Of a stretch of DNA of 64,000 bases, positions 1 through 10,038 are shown in pieces; position 1 is the first letter of the stretch, and each line of letters opens with the position of its first letter. The notes under the pieces are model-generated. The model was not told the origin of the DNA. It saw only the letters and a program-made list of their open reading frames with translations, and did not search any database. The position numbers and the translations under genes are program-made. This DNA comes from Tropicibacter oceani (GTDB lineage: Bacteria > Pseudomonadota > Alphaproteobacteria > Rhodobacterales > Rhodobacteraceae). Location: the NCBI RefSeq assembly GCF_029958925.1, contig NZ_CP124616.1, forward strand, positions 2,418,001 through 2,482,000, written 5' to 3'.

Positions 1-1375
1 CGCCACGTCTCCGTCTGAGGGGGCTGAGCGAGCCGATCTCACGCAGTTTGGCCCGCACCGCCCAGTCCGAGCCGAACCCGTAGCGTGCCCAGCCCAGACT
101 GTCCAGACGGACCTGGCGGCCTTCGGACACGCGGCCGGCCATCTCGAGCGCCTCGGCGCGCAGCATCATCAGCGTCGCCAGAAGGGCGGCGTTTTCATGC
201 TGGGCGGCGGTGTCCAGATGCGGCGTCAGAAGGTACAGCGCATCATCGGCGCGGCCTGCGCTGATCGCATAGGCGGCCAGCTGCGAGGCCACATAGGCGC
301 GGTGCAGCCGGGTATCGGGCGAGGTGCCAAAGAACCGTTGCGCCAGGACAAAGTGGTCTTGCGCGGCCTCGGGGTCGATCGCCTGCAACAGGCGGCCCAT
401 GGCATAGTGCGAAAAGGCGCGGCGGTGGTCGGACCAGCCCATGGCGATGGCGACTTTCAGCGCCTCGGTGGCGGCGTCGCGGCGTTCGGCGGGGCCTGCG
501 CCCGGCCCAAGCGCCGTCTGCACCGCATCGATCCAGACGCGCGGCGTTTTCGACAGGCGGCGTGCGGCGCCGTTCTGCCCGGCGGGGTTGATCCGCGCCA
601 GGATGCCCGGCAGGCGGTCGGCGACGTCGCGGCGGCTCATGCCGTTGTGCAATTCGCGGTCGTAATAGGCGCGCAGGATCAGCATGTCATAGCCGGTCAG
701 CACTGTGTGCACGTTGTCGTCGTTAAAGACGCTGTCGGGCAGGCGGTACAGATCGTTCAGCGGCCCCAGGGCCTGGGCCAGTTCCTCGTGCAGGCAGTCA
801 CGGGCCTCTTGCGGGGTGCTGTCGTTGGGCAGGAAGATAGCCAGCCGCTGGCGCGAGGTCAGCCGCGACCAGCTGACCTTGGCGGTGCGGCGCGAGGCGG
901 CATATTCCTTGAGCGAGCTGACATTCGGCACCACGAAACAGGCGGCGGTCGGCAGGGTCTTGCGGATCTCGGCGCGGGTGACGGCCTGGATGGTGATGTT
1001 GGCCACGCCATTGTCGCTTTGGGCGATGTCGATGCCGGCCTCGGTGCGCAGACGGTGCAGCAGCCGGTTCAGGTCGGGCGCCAGGCTGGGCGGCGGCGCG
1101 CCGGTGACGCGCACCCGGATCGGTCCTTCGAAACGGGTCAGGGTCTGCAGACCGCGCCCCGATTCCAGCGAAAAGGCCAGGTCCAGGAAATCCCGCGCGA
1201 TGTCGGAATTCGACGCAATGGGCGCCGAGGGGCGCGGCACCGAAAAGCTTTTCATCGAGGGCAGATCGCTTTCCATCGAAGCAGCGGCCCGTGTCGGCGT
1301 GTCGGATTGCGATACCGGCATACAGGCGCCCAGCATCAGGTAAAGCGGAAGGAGGTAACGTCTGGCTCTGCGCAT
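1..1375 (-). CDS. DUF2927-type lipoprotein, 3' end cut by window edge
   Basis: Reads on the minus strand without a stop to the left window edge (at least 458 codons), so the C-terminus is missing. The N-terminus has basic residues, a hydrophobic stretch and a lipobox (LMLGAC, Cys at about residue 18), which indicates a lipid-anchored envelope protein. Residues about 45-240 resemble the DUF2927 family, including a segment FEGPIRVRV; the rest is helical and repeat-like. Function is unknown. Its ATG overlaps the stop of the upstream acetyltransferase gene by one base (TGATG), so the two are probably translationally coupled. A perfect CtrA-type box lies about 155 bp upstream of that operon. Confidence 0.8.
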   Translation of the reverse strand, partial: MRRARRYLLPLYLMLGACMPVSQSDTPTRAAASMESDLPSMKSFSVPRPSAPIASNSDIARDFLDLAFSLESGRGLQTLTRFEGPIRVRVTGAPPPSLAPDLNRLLHRLRTEAGIDIAQSDNGVANITIQAVTRAEIRKTLPTAACFVVPNVSSLKEYAASRRTAKVSWSRLTSRQRLAIFLPNDSTPQEARDCLHEELAQALGPLNDLYRLPDSVFNDDNVHTVLTGYDMLILRAYYDRELHNGMSRRDVADRLPGILARINPAGQNGAARRLSKTPRVWIDAVQTALGPGAGPAERRDAATEALKVAIAMGWSDHRRAFSHYAMGRLLQAIDPEAAQDHFVLAQRFFGTSPDTRLHRAYVASQLAAYAISAGRADDALYLLTPHLDTAAQHENAALLATLMMLRAEALEMAGRVSEGRQVRLDSLGWARYGFGSDWAVRAKLREIGSLSPLRRRRG

Positions 1376-1830
1376 CACGATCTCTGGTACTTGAGGAATG
1401 GGGTGACGACGCCGATGCGGTCATAAAGACGACGGGCGGTGTCATTGAAGTCCTGAGTAAGCCAGTAGACATTGGGTGCGCCGTGATCGTCGGCGGCCTT
1501 GTAGACCGCTTCGATCAAGGCCCGGCCAACCCCTTTGCCGCGCACGGAAGGGTCGGCGTAAAGGTCCTGCAGATAGCAGACCTCTTCGATTTTCCAGCCA
1601 TGACGGTGAAAGAGGTAGTGGACAAGTCCCACCACGCGGCCATCGACCTCAGCGACCATGCCGCTGAAATCCCTTGGATCGTCCCCCAGAAGGCGCGCGA
1701 AGGAGGACTTGTAGACCTCATCGCTGACGGTGCTGTTGTAGAAGTCCAGGTAGGCCTTCCACAGCTCGCGCCATACGGGTTCATCCTCGTCGCGCAGGGC
1801 GCGAACGATGACATCGTTGTTTTGGGACAC
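1375..1830 (-). CDS. GNAT family N-acetyltransferase
   Basis: A 151-residue protein of normal GNAT length. It carries the acetyl-CoA pyrophosphate-binding loop VRGKGVGRALIE at about residues 95-106, preceded by the beta-strand VCYLQDLYAD, and a typical C-terminal segment DTARRLYDRIG. The acceptor substrate cannot be read from sequence. It is the first gene of a two-gene unit with the DUF2927 lipoprotein gene, which starts on the last base of its stop codon. Soluble, cytoplasmic; no signal peptide. Confidence 0.9.
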   Translation of the reverse strand: MSQNNDVIVRALRDEDEPVWRELWKAYLDFYNSTVSDEVYKSSFARLLGDDPRDFSGMVAEVDGRVVGLVHYLFHRHGWKIEEVCYLQDLYADPSVRGKGVGRALIEAVYKAADDHGAPNVYWLTQDFNDTARRLYDRIGVVTPFLKYQRS

Positions 1831-2183
1831 GTTGTAAGCCTGCCTGCTCGTTGTTTTACTCAGATGTTCAAGACATCCGGTGTTTTTCTGTCCTCTGTGG
1901 GGACACTATAGGGCGAAAGATGGGTTTTTGCACAGGCCCTGATTCTGCGTTGGTGGAATTATTTGCGGGGCTTCGCCCTGGCGGGTTAAGGTCTTGTTAA
2001 TCAATGGCTTGGGTTGTGCAGCGCTGCAACAATCCCGGCGATTCCGGGGTTTTGTGCGCGCTCAGATAAGGGCGGCAATGCGGCTTTTGGGGGCTTTGCG
2101 GGCGGCCTTTGACCCGGGCGCGGCGCTTTTGCGGCCAAGGGGTGTTAACCATTCCCGGCGGCGGTGCAGGGGGGGGGGCGGCG
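1831..2183. other. Intergenic region with CtrA-type box and G tract
   Basis: About 350 bp without a convincing gene. It holds a perfect TTAA-N7-TTAA box (1986-2000, listed separately), which would serve the leftward acetyltransferase/DUF2927 operon, and a run of ten G residues at 2169-2178, five bases beyond the stop codon of the AEC transporter. Short reading frames here have no recognisable product. Confidence 0.6.
1986..2000. promoter_or_regulatory. Perfect CtrA-type binding box (TTAA-N7-TTAA)
   Basis: TTAA-GGTCTTG-TTAA matches the full-site consensus for the alphaproteobacterial cell-cycle/motility regulator CtrA, whose gene is in this window at 40231. It lies about 155 bp upstream of the acetyltransferase start at 1830. 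CtrA control of that operon is inferred from the motif only. Confidence 0.6.
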
Positions 2184-3086
2184 TCAGGCCAGGGCGGCCA
2201 GGGACACCAGCGACAGGATGCTGGTCCAGATGATCACCGGGGCGATGGCATCGGTGCGCACGCCGTGCAGCATGGCCAGGGCAAAGGCCATGGCCCCCGA
2301 GGGCCCCGCGGCATTGAGAATGAACAGCCGGTTCCAGTCTTCGGGCAGCGGCGCCAGGTGCAGCGCGCCCCAGACCAGCAGCGGAAAGGCGACAAGTTTG
2401 ATCGCCGACAGGCCGATGACGGTCGGGCCGGGGATCAGCGCATGACCGGACAGGATCACGCCAAGGGCGAACAGTGTCAGCGGCGCGGCCCCGGCGCCGG
2501 CAAAGGCCATGGCCGTCAACAGCGGGGCGGGCAGGGACAGGGCCAGCAGGTTGGCGGCAATGCCGATGGCAATGGCGATCAGCACGGGGTTTGACCCAAC
2601 CCGGCGCAGCGCAGCGGCCGGGCTTGCCTGCCTGTTGGCCATCAGGTCGGTGGTCACGATGAAGAAGGCAAAGGAAACCGAGGCATCCCAGGCGACGATG
2701 GCGGTGATCGGAAGGGCGGCGGCCTCGCCATAGATCAGGAAGGAGATCGGATAGATATAGAGCAGCGAATTGACGAAGACGGTCGCCATGGCCAAAAGCC
2801 AGCTTTCCAGATGCGCGCGGCCAAAGATCCGCCGCGCAACGCCATAGGCCAAAGCAAAGGTGACGACCTGGCACAGCGCGTATAGCCCCAGCGCATCAAG
2901 GCGCAGGGCGCCCAGATCGACCCGCGCGATCAGCGGCAGGATCAGCGCCGGTTGCAGCACCAAAAAGGCGACGCGGTTCAGCGCGGCGGCCTCGTCCCGG
3001 CTGACCTTGCGCATCCGGCCCAGCACAAAGCCAAGCGCCAGCATGGAAAACACCGGCAGGATGTCATGGGTCAGGATATGCAGCAT
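2184..3086 (-). CDS. AEC (auxin efflux carrier) family transporter
   Basis: A 300-residue inner-membrane protein with about ten hydrophobic segments in the 5+5 arrangement of the AEC/bile-acid-arsenite-riboflavin superfamily. Family-like features are the opening LPVFSMLALGFVLGR and the C-terminal stretch LFILNAAGPSGAMAFALAM, where a small-residue break in a helix is typical. Likely a secondary carrier for an organic acid; substrate not predictable. It stands between the acetyltransferase operon and the moxR-like gene, all on the minus strand, 77 bp from moxR. Confidence 0.88.
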   Translation of the reverse strand: MLHILTHDILPVFSMLALGFVLGRMRKVSRDEAAALNRVAFLVLQPALILPLIARVDLGALRLDALGLYALCQVVTFALAYGVARRIFGRAHLESWLLAMATVFVNSLLYIYPISFLIYGEAAALPITAIVAWDASVSFAFFIVTTDLMANRQASPAAALRRVGSNPVLIAIAIGIAANLLALSLPAPLLTAMAFAGAGAAPLTLFALGVILSGHALIPGPTVIGLSAIKLVAFPLLVWGALHLAPLPEDWNRLFILNAAGPSGAMAFALAMLHGVRTDAIAPVIIWTSILSLVSLAALA

Positions 3087-3163
3087 CTACGCGACTTTCC
3101 GGACGCCCCGGCTGGCCCCTTGCGTGACCAGCGGCCCGCCCTCCAAGCCACGCCGCGCCGACC

Positions 3164-4003
<840 letters not shown>

Positions 4004-4136
4004 CAAGGCGTTCCTCACGATTGGTTTCAGAACAAGCCCCGAAAACGCCAGATTTTGGCGCTATTGTGTAGTGACATCCCCGGGGGCTTGCTTTAATTGC
4101 ACGGCACAGGGGTGCCAGATATCTGAGGAAATTACC

Positions 4137-4592
4137 ATGACGGATATTGGCTTTGACGAGGAAGCGAAGATGAAAGCCGAGAGTTTTCTTCCCGATGACT
4201 ATCGTCCAGCCGAGGATGAGCCTTTCATGAATGAGAAGCAGCTGGAGTATTTCCGGCGCAAGCTGATCATGTGGAAGCACGAGATACTGGAAGACAGCCG
4301 GGATACCATCGAGGCGCTGCAGGAAGGGACACGGAACATTCCGGACGTCACCGACCGTGCCAGCGAAGAAACCGACCGCGCGTTGGAACTGCGTACACGT
4401 GACCGCCAGCGCAAGCTGGTCGCCAAGATCGATTCGGCCCTGCGCCGCATCGACGATGGCGAATATGGCTATTGCGAAGTGACCGGGGAACCGATCAGCC
4501 TGAAACGGCTGGACGCGCGCCCGATCGCAACCATGAGCCTTGAGGCGCAGGAACGTCACGAGCGCCGCGAAAAGGTGCACCGCGACGACTGA
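4137..4592 (+). CDS. dksA: DksA/TraR family RNA polymerase-binding factor with a single cysteine
   Basis: A 151-residue DksA-like protein that binds the RNA polymerase secondary channel and adjusts rRNA and stress promoters with ppGpp. The coiled-coil tip keeps the key DVTDRA pattern (D-x-x-D-x-A) at about residues 72-77, followed by the conserved ELRTRDRQRKL helix. Of the four zinc-finger cysteines of E. coli DksA only the first remains (GYCEVTGEP), so it should fold without zinc. Two starts have good ribosome sites: ATG 4137 (GAGGAA) and ATG 4170 (GAGGA), the latter giving a product beginning MKAES; I list the longer one. Confidence 0.9.
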   Translation: MTDIGFDEEAKMKAESFLPDDYRPAEDEPFMNEKQLEYFRRKLIMWKHEILEDSRDTIEALQEGTRNIPDVTDRASEETDRALELRTRDRQRKLVAKIDSALRRIDDGEYGYCEVTGEPISLKRLDARPIATMSLEAQERHERREKVHRDD

Positions 4593-4688
4593 TCGCCGGG
4601 CGGGCGCGGCGACAAGGCGCAGCGCGCAGATGCAATTTGCAGGGCGCCGGGGCTTTCGCTCCGGCGTTTTTGCGTCAAGAACAGGCGC

Positions 4689-5861
4689 ATGAACATGGAC
4701 GACAGGCATATCACGGTCCTGGGCGGCGGTATCGGCGGGCTGGCCGCGGCGCTGGCCTGCGCGCGGCGCGGTGCCGCGGTGCGGGTGCTCGAACAGGCCG
4801 AGGCGATCTCCGAGGTCGGGGCAGGCATCCAGGTCAGCCCCAACGGCCTGCGGGTGATCGAGGCGCTGGGGCTGGGCGCGGCGTTTCGCGACATCTCGGT
4901 TCGGGGCAGGGCGGTCGTGCTGCGCGATCATGCGCAGGGCCGCGAGGTGCTGCGGCTGGATCTGGGGCGGCTGCCGGCCGGGCAGGACTATCGCTTTGTG
5001 CATCGCGCCGACCTGATCGAGCTTTTGGCCGAGGCGGCGCGCGAGGCGGGGATCAAGGTGCGGCTGCTGCAAAAGGCGGTCAGCGTGACGGCCGGTGCCC
5101 CCGCCATGGTCGATCTGGCCAATGGCGACCGCGTCGAAGAGGCGCTTATCCTTGGCGCCGACGGCCTGCATTCGGTCGTGCGCCCGGCGCTGAATGGCGT
5201 GGCCAAGCCCTTCTTTACCCGTCAGGTCGCATGGCGCGCCATCGTGCCCAACGTCACCGGCCACCCCGACGAGGCATGGGTGCACATGGGGCCGGGGCGC
5301 CACGTCGTCAGCTATCCCCTGCGCGGCGGTGACTGGGTCAACCTGGTCGGCGCCGAAGAACGCCGCGACTGGGCGCCCGAAGGCTGGGCGCACCAGGGCG
5401 ATCCGGACGCGATGCGCGCGGTCTTTGCCGGTTTTGGCGGGCCGATTCGCGCGCTGCTGGAGCAGGTCGGGCAGGTCGGGGTCTGGGGGCTGTTCCGCCA
5501 TCCGGTGGCACAGCGCTGGCATGGCGCGGGGCTGGCGCTGCTGGGCGATGCGGCGCATCCGACACTGCCGTTCCTGGCGCAGGGCGCGAACATGGCGCTG
5601 GAAGACGCCTGGGTGCTGGCCGATTGCCTGGCTTCGCACCCCGATCAGGATCAGGCGCTGGCGCAATACCAGGCGCGGCGCCGCCCGCGGGTGTCGCGGG
5701 CCATCGCCACGGCCAATGGCAATGCCTGGAAATACCACCTGCGCAACCCGCTGCTGCGCGGCGCGGCGCATCTGGGGCTGGGCGTCATCGGACGCATGGC
5801 GCCGGACCGCATGCTGCACCAGTTCGACTGGCTGTATGCCCATGACGTGACCGCCCCCTAG
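4689..5861 (+). CDS. FAD-dependent monooxygenase (salicylate hydroxylase-like, group A flavoprotein)
   Basis: A 390-residue flavoprotein with the three signatures of class A aromatic hydroxylases: the FAD Rossmann motif GGGIGGL at about residues 11-17, the DG motif GADGLHS at about 157-163, and GDAAHP with the following helix at about 287-292. It would hydroxylate an aromatic or similar ring using NAD(P)H and O2, with FAD regenerated in the cytoplasm. Substrate is not predictable. A second ATG two codons downstream (4695) is equally usable. It stands just before the XdhC-type gene on the same strand, 70 bp away. Confidence 0.9.
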   Translation: MNMDDRHITVLGGGIGGLAAALACARRGAAVRVLEQAEAISEVGAGIQVSPNGLRVIEALGLGAAFRDISVRGRAVVLRDHAQGREVLRLDLGRLPAGQDYRFVHRADLIELLAEAAREAGIKVRLLQKAVSVTAGAPAMVDLANGDRVEEALILGADGLHSVVRPALNGVAKPFFTRQVAWRAIVPNVTGHPDEAWVHMGPGRHVVSYPLRGGDWVNLVGAEERRDWAPEGWAHQGDPDAMRAVFAGFGGPIRALLEQVGQVGVWGLFRHPVAQRWHGAGLALLGDAAHPTLPFLAQGANMALEDAWVLADCLASHPDQDQALAQYQARRRPRVSRAIATANGNAWKYHLRNPLLRGAAHLGLGVIGRMAPDRMLHQFDWLYAHDVTAP

Positions 5862-5930
5862 GCCAATACCTTGGAAGGGGGAGACGCCGCCGCCAGACGT
5901 GCTAGAACATCACGCAAGGAGGAGTGGCGG

Positions 5931-6895
5931 ATGGATCGATTTGACGGAATTCCCGAACAGGCGCTGGCCTGGCACCAGGCCGGGCAGGGGGCGGCGCTGG
6001 CCACGGTGATCGAAACCTGGGGCTCGGCGCCGCGGCGCGTCGGCAGCCAGCTGGCGATCTCGGGCAGCGGCCAGATCGAAGGCTCGGTCTCGGGCGGCTG
6101 CGTCGAAGGGGCGGTGATCGTCGAGGCGCTCGAGGCGCTCGAAGACGGCGGCGCGCGCGAATTGGAGTTCGGCGTTTCCGATCAGGATGCCTTTGCCGTC
6201 GGGCTGGCCTGTGGCGGCACCATCCGGGTGCTGGTCGAACCGGTCGGACAGGCGCTGCCCGCCGAGGTGCTGGCGCAGCTGTGCCAGGCCCGCGCCAGCC
6301 GCGAACCGGTGGCCTATATCGCCGATCTGGACAGCGGTGCGCGCCGGCTGGACCGTGACGGCCACGCCGACCGGTTCCGCATGGACCGATCGGGCTTTGA
6401 ACCGGACAGCCGCGTCTTTGTCGCCATCCACAACCCGCCGCTGCGGCTGATCACGGTGGGGGCGGTGCATATCGCGCAGGCGCTTTTGCCGATGGCGCGC
6501 ATCGCGGGCTATGATCCGGTCATCGTCGACCCGCGCGAGGCCTTTGCCTCGCCCGAGCGGTTCCCGGGCGAGACCATCCTGCATGACTGGCCCGACGAGG
6601 CGCTGGACAAACTGGGTCTGGATGCGCGCACCGCGCTGGTGCTGCTGACCCACGACCCCAAGCTGGACGACCCGGCGCTGCACCGCGCCCTGCGCGCGAC
6701 CTGTTTCTACATCGGGGCGCTGGGGTCCAGCCGCACCCACGCCAAACGCGTCGCGCGCCTGCAAGAGGCGGGCTTTGACGACGACCAGATCGCGCGCATC
6801 CATGGTCCCATCGGGCTGGATATCGGGGCCTCGGGGCCTTCGGAAATCGCCGTGTCGGTGCTGGCGGAAATGACCCGCGTGCTGAGGAAGGGCGC

Positions 6896-6899
<4 letters not shown>
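5931..6899 (+). CDS. XdhC family molybdenum hydroxylase maturation protein
   Basis: A 322-residue XdhC/CoxI-type protein. The N-terminal XdhC domain shows VIETWGSAPRRVGSQ (about 25-39) and GSVSGGCVEGAV (about 50-61); the C-terminal Rossmann-like domain shows VGAVHIAQ and GALGSSRTHAKR (about 265-275). XdhC proteins bind and sulfurate molybdenum cofactor before its insertion into xanthine-dehydrogenase-type enzymes. Start chosen at 5931 because AAGGAGG lies eight bases upstream. It ends in an ATGA overlap with the molybdopterin-binding gene, but no molybdenum hydroxylase subunits are nearby. Confidence 0.9.
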
Positions 6900-7891
<992 letters not shown>

Positions 7892-7940
7892 CCCGCCAGC
7901 TTGGGCGCAAGGGGGCTGCGGCCGGGCAGGGCGCAAAGAA

Positions 7941-7965
7941 AAACCCGCCGGAGTGCGGCGGGTTT
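7941..7965. terminator. Bidirectional terminator between convergent genes
   Basis: Perfect 10-bp stem AAACCCGCCG / CGGCGGGTTT with a five-base loop. It is A-rich on the left and T-rich on the right, so it can end transcription from both the molybdopterin-binding gene and infC, which converge here. Confidence 0.85.
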
Positions 7966-7988
7966 CTATGTCTGTCATGGTCTGGCGC

Positions 7989-8534
7989 TTACTTGGACAG
8001 CGGGCCGATCATCATGACCATCTGGCGGCCTTCCATCTTCGGCATGTTTTCGACCTTGCCGATTTCCTTGACGTCCTCGGCAACCCGTTCCAGCAATTCG
8101 CGGCCCAGGTTCTGGTGCGCCATTTCGCGGCCGCGGAAACGCAGGGTGATCTTTACCTTGTCGCCGTTTTCCAAAAAGCGGAAGACGTTGCGCATCTTGA
8201 CCTCATAGTCATTGGTATCCGTGTTGGGACGGAACTTGACCTCTTTGACCTCGATGATCTTCTGCTTCTTGCGGGCTTCGGATTCGCGTTTTTGCTGTTC
8301 GTACTTGAACTTGCCGAAATCCATGATCTTGCAGACCGGCGGGTTCGCGTTGGGCGAAATCTCGACAAGGTCGAGCCCGGCTTCTTCTGCCATGTCCATG
8401 GCGCGGGCAGGTGTCACGACACCTACGTTTTCACCATCAGCGCCAATAAGGCGGATTTCAGGGGCCCGGATGCGTCCATTGATGCGGGGTCCTGTGTCAC
8501 GCTGGGGGGGCGCGTTGTGCGGTCTACGGGCTAT
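7989..8534 (-). CDS. infC: Translation initiation factor IF-3, predicted AUA start
   Basis: IF-3 checks start-codon pairing on the 30S subunit. Both domains are present: the N-domain ([17 protein letters not shown], then [26 protein letters not shown]) and the C-domain ([16 protein letters not shown]). The conserved N-terminal sequence continues upstream of every ATG, GTG or TTG in frame; the first such codon (GTG at 8417) would remove about 39 conserved residues. The codon in the right place is ATA at 8534-8532, preceded by AGGAG with a seven-base spacer, giving 181 residues. A rare start fits the known autoregulation of infC in E. coli (AUU). Not linked to rpmI-rplT. Confidence 0.92.
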   Translation of the reverse strand: MARRPHNAPPQRDTGPRINGRIRAPEIRLIGADGENVGVVTPARAMDMAEEAGLDLVEISPNANPPVCKIMDFGKFKYEQQKRESEARKKQKIIEVKEVKFRPNTDTNDYEVKMRNVFRFLENGDKVKITLRFRGREMAHQNLGRELLERVAEDVKEIGKVENMPKMEGRQMVMMIGPLSK

Positions 8535-8737
8535 GGGTTTGCTCCTGATGATTTCCGTTGAACGATTTGATGCGCAAACTAGACTTGCCCGAGAGCCGAT
8601 TCAAGCGGCATTTCAGCCAAGATGGGCCGTTTGAGGCAGCTTTCCCCTTGCAGTTGCAGCATTCGGAGGTCACATCAGGCGTCGATTGGCCCGTGGCACC
8701 TCCGCCAGGGCCTCAAGAAGGGTGTGAAGGAAGAGTC

Positions 8738-9853
8738 ATGAGAAATCTGATCCTTGCAGGTGTTGCGGCGGTTGTCGCGATTGTGGGCTATATTTGGTAC
8801 ACTGGCCAGACGCCGGAACAGGCCGTCGAACAGGCCGGCGAGACGATCGGCGCCCCCGAGGCGCTGGACAGCGCCACCAGCGCCGTCGGCGAGGCCGCTG
8901 ATGCCGCTGCCGAAGCCGCCGAAGGCGCGGTCGAAGCCGTCGAAGAGGCCGCCGAAGCGGCTGAAGCGGCTGTCGAGGAAGCGGTCGAGGCCGCAGGCGA
9001 AGCGGTCGACGCGGCGGGCGAAGCGGCGGGCGATGCCGTCGAGACCGCGACCGAAGCGGCTGGCGAGGCTGTCGATGCGGCAACCGAAACCGCTGCGGCG
9101 GCTGCGGATGCGGCGGCGGATACCGCCACTGCAGCGGCTGAGGCCGTGACCGAAACCGCTGGCGCCGCCGTCGAAGCTGCCGAAGGCGCTGTCGAGGCCG
9201 CTGCCGATGCGGCGGGCGATGCCGCCGCGGCTGCCGTTGAAACCGCGACCGAAGCGGCCAATGCCGCCGCGGACGCCGTGACCGGCGCTGTCGAAGGCGC
9301 CGAGCAGGCCGGGACCGAAGCGGCGCAAACCGCAACCGGCACGGCCAATGCCGCTGCCCGGACCGCCACGGAAACCGCCGAGGCCGCTGCCGATACGGCT
9401 GCTGCTGCTGCCGACACTGCTGCGGAGGCCGCTGATACGGCTGCCGACACCGCTGCCGATGTTGCGGATGCAGCTGCCGACACCGCTGCCGATGTTGCGG
9501 ATGCAGCTGCTGACACCGCTGCCGATGCTGCCGATGCGGTTGCCGATACCGCTGCCGAAGCAGAGGCCGCCGTTGAAGGCGCCGCCGATGCGGCAACCGA
9601 TGCCGCTGCGGACACCACCGCCGAGGCAACCGCCTCGGCCGAGGCTGCCGCGGATGCAGCGGGCGAGGTGTCGATCACCGAACTGCTGACCGTCGAAGGC
9701 TTTGATTACGACAAGGTTGTCGAATACATCGACAACTCGGAGTTGAACATGCTGGCCAAGAACGTCGCCAAGACCGGGCTTGAGCAGGCCAAGGACAATC
9801 CCGAGGCGCTGCAGGGTGTTCTGGACAAGCTGAAGGAAACGCTGGGTCTGTAA
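8738..9853 (+). CDS. Membrane-anchored alanine-rich repeat protein of unknown function
   Basis: A 371-residue protein. Residues 4-23 form one hydrophobic anchor (LILAGVAAVVAIVGYIWYTG). Residues about 45-310 consist almost only of Ala, Glu, Asp, Thr, Val and Gly in a pattern such as AADTAADVADA, suggesting a very long, acidic, amphipathic helix. A compact C-terminal domain follows (ITELLTVEGFDYDKVVEYIDNSELN and onward). The start at 8738 has AAGGAAGAG just upstream. The repeat includes an exact 33-bp tandem duplication. I do not recognise a family; an envelope-spanning or LEA/apolipoprotein-like helix is one possibility. Divergent from infC. Confidence 0.85.
   Translation: MRNLILAGVAAVVAIVGYIWYTGQTPEQAVEQAGETIGAPEALDSATSAVGEAADAAAEAAEGAVEAVEEAAEAAEAAVEEAVEAAGEAVDAAGEAAGDAVETATEAAGEAVDAATETAAAAADAAADTATAAAEAVTETAGAAVEAAEGAVEAAADAAGDAAAAAVETATEAANAAADAVTGAVEGAEQAGTEAAQTATGTANAAARTATETAEAAADTAAAAADTAAEAADTAADTAADVADAAADTAADVADAAADTAADAADAVADTAAEAEAAVEGAADAATDAAADTTAEATASAEAAADAAGEVSITELLTVEGFDYDKVVEYIDNSELNMLAKNVAKTGLEQAKDNPEALQGVLDKLKETLGL
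9440..9538 (+). repeat. 33-bp tandem repeat inside the alanine-rich gene
   Basis: Two identical 33-bp units (9440-9472 and 9473-9505) followed by a diverged third (9506-9538), each encoding an 11-residue unit of the type AADTAADVADA. Exact identity at the DNA level indicates recent duplication and possible copy-number variation between strains. Confidence 0.9.
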
Positions 9854-9877
9854 AGAACCCGGCCGTTTTCGGCATTC

Positions 9878-9909
9878 GGGCCGCGGGGGAAACCCTGCGG
9901 CCCTTTTCT
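9878..9909 (+). terminator. Terminator of the alanine-rich protein gene
   Basis: GGGCCGC (9878-9884) pairs with GCGGCCC (9897-9903) with an additional inner GGG/CCC pairing, followed by TTTTCTTT. It begins 24 bases after the stop codon. Confidence 0.8.
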
Positions 9910-9940
9910 TTGGGGCCGTCCTGGCGCCGGACAAAGGAAA

Positions 9941-9960
9941 GGGCGGGTCGAAACCCGCCC
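9941..9960. repeat. REP-like palindrome, GGGCGGGT...ACCCGCCC type
   Basis: GGGCGGGT-CGAA-ACCCGCCC. Similar palindromes occur at 11411-11428 and 23546-23565, so this is a small dispersed family. A related hairpin with arms GCGGGGC/GCCCCGC is at 10010-10026, just after the ferredoxin reductase stop, and may act as its terminator. Confidence 0.65.
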
Positions 9961-10009
9961 TGCCAAAAATATTCACGGTCTGGCCGGCTTGCGCCGCGAG
10001 TCCTGTAGG

Positions 10010-10026
10010 GCGGGGCGATGCCCCGC
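10010..10026. terminator. Hairpin after the ferredoxin-NADP reductase gene
   Basis: Perfect seven-base arms GCGGGGC and GCCCCGC with a three-base loop, 12 bases beyond the reductase stop codon. There is no T tract, so it may stabilise the mRNA end rather than terminate by itself. Confidence 0.45.
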
Positions 10027-10038
10027 TGCCCGCCGGCG

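Noticed and set aside
197-1426. Long plus-strand reading frame of 409 codons
   Set aside because: It is antisense to the DUF2927 lipoprotein gene, has no recognisable domain and reflects high GC content.
2169-2178. Ten-G tract as a phase-variation switch
   Set aside because: It lies outside the coding region, beyond the AEC stop codon, and away from any identified promoter spacer.
8675-9976. Minus-strand Gly/Arg-rich frame opposite the alanine-rich gene
   Set aside because: It is the complement of GCx-rich codons. The plus-strand product has a ribosome site, a membrane anchor and a terminator.
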